A stretch of DNA of 64,000 nucleotides from Combretum micranthum. Lineage: Eukaryota > Streptophyta > Magnoliopsida > Myrtales > Combretaceae. Below the pieces are notes generated by a model. That model was given only the letters and a program-made list of their open reading frames with translations, searched no databases and was not told the DNA's origin. A program made the translations under genes and the position numbers. Position 1 is the stretch's first letter. Each line of letters opens with the position of its first letter. The stretch covers positions 61,143-125,142 of the forward strand of contig JAMXBD010003346.1 in assembly GCA_024138025.1 (NCBI GenBank). The letters are read 5' to 3'. Below are positions 61,703-64,000 of the stretch, piece after piece.

Positions 61703-64000
61703 TATCACGCCCCAAATAGGGCCTAGTCGTATCATCCTATAGTCATCATACCACGTGTGCACCCGCAATATGAGAACCGTCTGCAAGTCAGATATTACAA
61801 GACTCTATCTTATAATGTTACATGTAATGTAGTCAATCTACTAATATATAAATACTAAGGATTCCGATTTTCTTAGTTTGCCAGAACCGCAGAGAATCGG
61901 TATCTCCTACCAAATAATGAAATTGAGATCAAACCTATAAAATACAAGATCATATTAATGATACCATTTGTCTAATTTGTCCTTTGAGACAATATAATCC
62001 ATGAAACTATCTTCAGCAAGGTCTTTTACGGTAGCATCTTCACTCATGCTTAACCCAATCCAGCTAACGTTATATCTGCATAAAGACTGTTGAGGTGAGA
62101 AAACCACCGCTCAGTGAGATGACCACAACAATATCAAACATGGAAATCAAGTTTACTTAGCAAGCATATGTAATGCCACAATCAAGCATAGAACAAATAC
62201 AAGCCTAGGAATCCGGAGTCCAAAGCAGGATGGAGATTTACCCCTCTCATCAGGGTTGAAGGAACCAGTAGTACATAGTCTATCCAGAAGAAGCCAAGCA
62301 TACAAGGGAATCTTACGATTTCTCGTATTAGGGTTATCCCTTTTAATTGATAGCTTAACAAACCATCCCTTGTACATACCTTTAGCAACTCCTAAGCATT
62401 AGTCATCCAATCAATACCATAAGCAGCGTCCTTCATTTACCACTTAGTTCTTATTGGTACTAACAGAATCAAAGGTAACCTTGCGTTGATCTACTAGCCT
62501 TTAGCCTAGGTCAACCAAGCATTATCAGAGTCCCGGATGGCCAACACGTAATAGATCCTACGCTTTTAGAGATAGCAAATATGCAATATATACGATGCAT
62601 GCCATTTCTTTTATGGTTACCAATAGTTTTTAGTCAGGTTCAGGCGATAATACAATTACAGGACAAACATCAACATGCTCCATACAATTGTTTCATACAA
62701 AGAATTGTTAATTATAATAGATGTTTGGCAATCTACATACACCAAGCAGCATGCAATTTACCCAACCCACATGTAATTTAGTTTGATATGTTATTATCAA
62801 TGCAACTAACTACAAGCACAAACAATATGATAAGGTCAAAGTCCCTCACTGTAGTCCTCGCTATATTGCTGTAATAAGCTACTGGTAGTTCGAGAACCGA
62901 TTTATATTCCTATGAAAATGAAATAACATATATTTATTATTATACGATTATTCCTGTAGAGAAGTCTTCCTAAAAATTAAGGATGCTAACTTTAATAACC
63001 TAATTTTAAATTAAACTTATTACTACGGTATCTATTAATTTAATCGAATTCCTATGAATATCTAAATACTATATTGATAAAGTTTCTATTATTATTTCTA
63101 TTGTTAATTTTCGTAGAATTCTTCTTGTGTATATCATATATTTATTTTGTAATTTTATAGATCGCATTACTCGTTAGATTAAGCTTTTAAAATTTTTCAT
63201 TGTTGTATATTTTTTTATATATAAAGATTATTTTATTAATTTTGAAAATTTTATTTTTATTAATTACCAAAAATCATATCTTTTATTTATATATATAATC
63301 TTAGTATTAGCGATACTCATAAAAATAGTAGTAATACTAGTATCAAAGATATGGTGATTTAGTAGTTTTATATTACTACTAATAGTAACAACAATTTTAA
63401 TTACAAAAACAAATTTTAATAGTTTGGTAAACCAAAATCAATAATAACTAATATTGGTAATATCAATAGGCTTAATAATGATTTTAATATTTACTACTAA
63501 CAACATTAGTGTATTAGTAATAGATCAACAATATTGTAATATAAGCAATAATATTGCTTGAGAAAATAAACTTAATAATAAAATCATATCAAAATATTTA
63601 TTCATTTATTTATTTATTTATTTTTATATATCATTTCATTAAAACATAAGTAGTTTAAGTTATATTTCTATTATTTTTAGCTAAAACATAAATTACGAAT
63701 ATTTATTATTATATTCATTTATTAAGATTAATTAAATAATTTATCAGTTATTATTATTATTATTTTTTTTTTCATTTGCAAGGGTACAGGGACGTTTTGT
63801 CCAGATTCTTTTCCTTTTTTTTCAGTATTATATGATTATTATTATTTATACCTATATATATATATATATAGTTCTCGGAGGAGACTTCATCCAGGGGACG
63901 TCATTTACGTCCCCCCAATTTTGGGTATTCAATATTTTTTTTAATTATTAATTTCATATAAAAAAAATTCGTTAATAGATAAAATATTAATTTTTAACAC
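61703..64000 (-). repeat. Further LTR of the same extended family, continuing beyond the window
   Basis: It opens TATCACGCCCCAAATAGGGC, a variant of the family terminus, exactly where the element 3 LTR breaks off. The block AGGATGGAGATTTACCCCTC near 62227 matches the position-equivalent CCATCC/ACTTGC blocks of the other LTRs. From about 62940 the sequence is extremely AT-rich with ATT/ATA tracts and no genes. The far end and any target duplication (left flank GTAGA) are outside the window, so LTR versus complete element cannot be decided. Confidence 0.6.
63894..63914. other. Perfect hairpin with ACGT arms
   Basis: GGGGACGT and ACGTCCCC form an 8-bp stem around a CATTT loop, in an otherwise AT-rich setting just after an (AT)n run. 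Both arms contain the ACGT core bound by bZIP factors; function unknown. Confidence 0.5.

Overview
The window is nuclear DNA from a flowering plant, probably a eudicot, and AT-rich. The evidence is one intact nuclear gene for a chloroplast protein (psaD, photosystem I subunit II, minus strand, 39173-39805) in a sea of plant-type LTR retrotransposons, several with the initiator tRNA-Met primer site usual in plants. I cannot name the species. There are no operons, CRISPR arrays or convincing RNA genes.

Layout. 1-11250: the 3' two-thirds of a decayed plus-strand Athila-like Ty3/gypsy element (gag, protease, RT, RNase H, integrase, spacer, 3' LTR); its 3' LTR was split by a 3.5 kb solo LTR (6798-10309, 5-bp duplication CCGAT). 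11251-17823: AT-rich old repeat DNA split by a second solo LTR in the opposite orientation (12481-15687, duplication CCTTT). 17824-22442: mostly unassigned, with one clean hAT-type MITE (19290-19818, 8-bp duplication). 22443-38093: fragments of related LTRs surrounding a complete but dead minus-strand chromovirus of Tekay/Del type (element 2, 23329-36832) with two LTRs of about 3.39 kb. 38094-43794: the low-copy island with psaD, an inverted-repeat element, a tandem duplication and an LTR-like remnant. 43795-64000: a nest. A short-LTR chromovirus (415-bp LTR, chromodomain tail) was split by a second Tekay/Del-type element (element 3, from 44594). Element 3 in turn had its integrase split by a 4.8 kb LTR-like unit (49135-53959, duplication CGACC), and its 5' LTR is broken at 61703 by one more LTR that runs off the window.

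Nearly all the long LTRs belong to one extended family. On the plus strand they read TGTCACGCCCC ... GGGTTTACA (minus-oriented) or the complement, and they share a central block around TTTTAACTCGG. Two subfamilies are visible: one for element 2 and the solo LTR at 6798 (the inserted unit at 49135 is similar), one for element 3 and the solo LTR at 12481. Solo LTRs and nesting give a relative order of insertion: the Athila-like and short-LTR chromovirus copies are older than the long-LTR copies lying in them, and element 3 looks younger than element 2 because its two LTRs are much more alike.

The most unusual observations are a degraded extra open frame between primer site and gag in element 2, a chimeric LTR unit with perfect target duplications in element 3, a compact possible SINE in the RNase H region of element 2, an inverted-repeat element flanked by direct repeats far too long for an ordinary target duplication, and a patch of one-base deletions in one LTR of element 3 that may be an assembly artefact.
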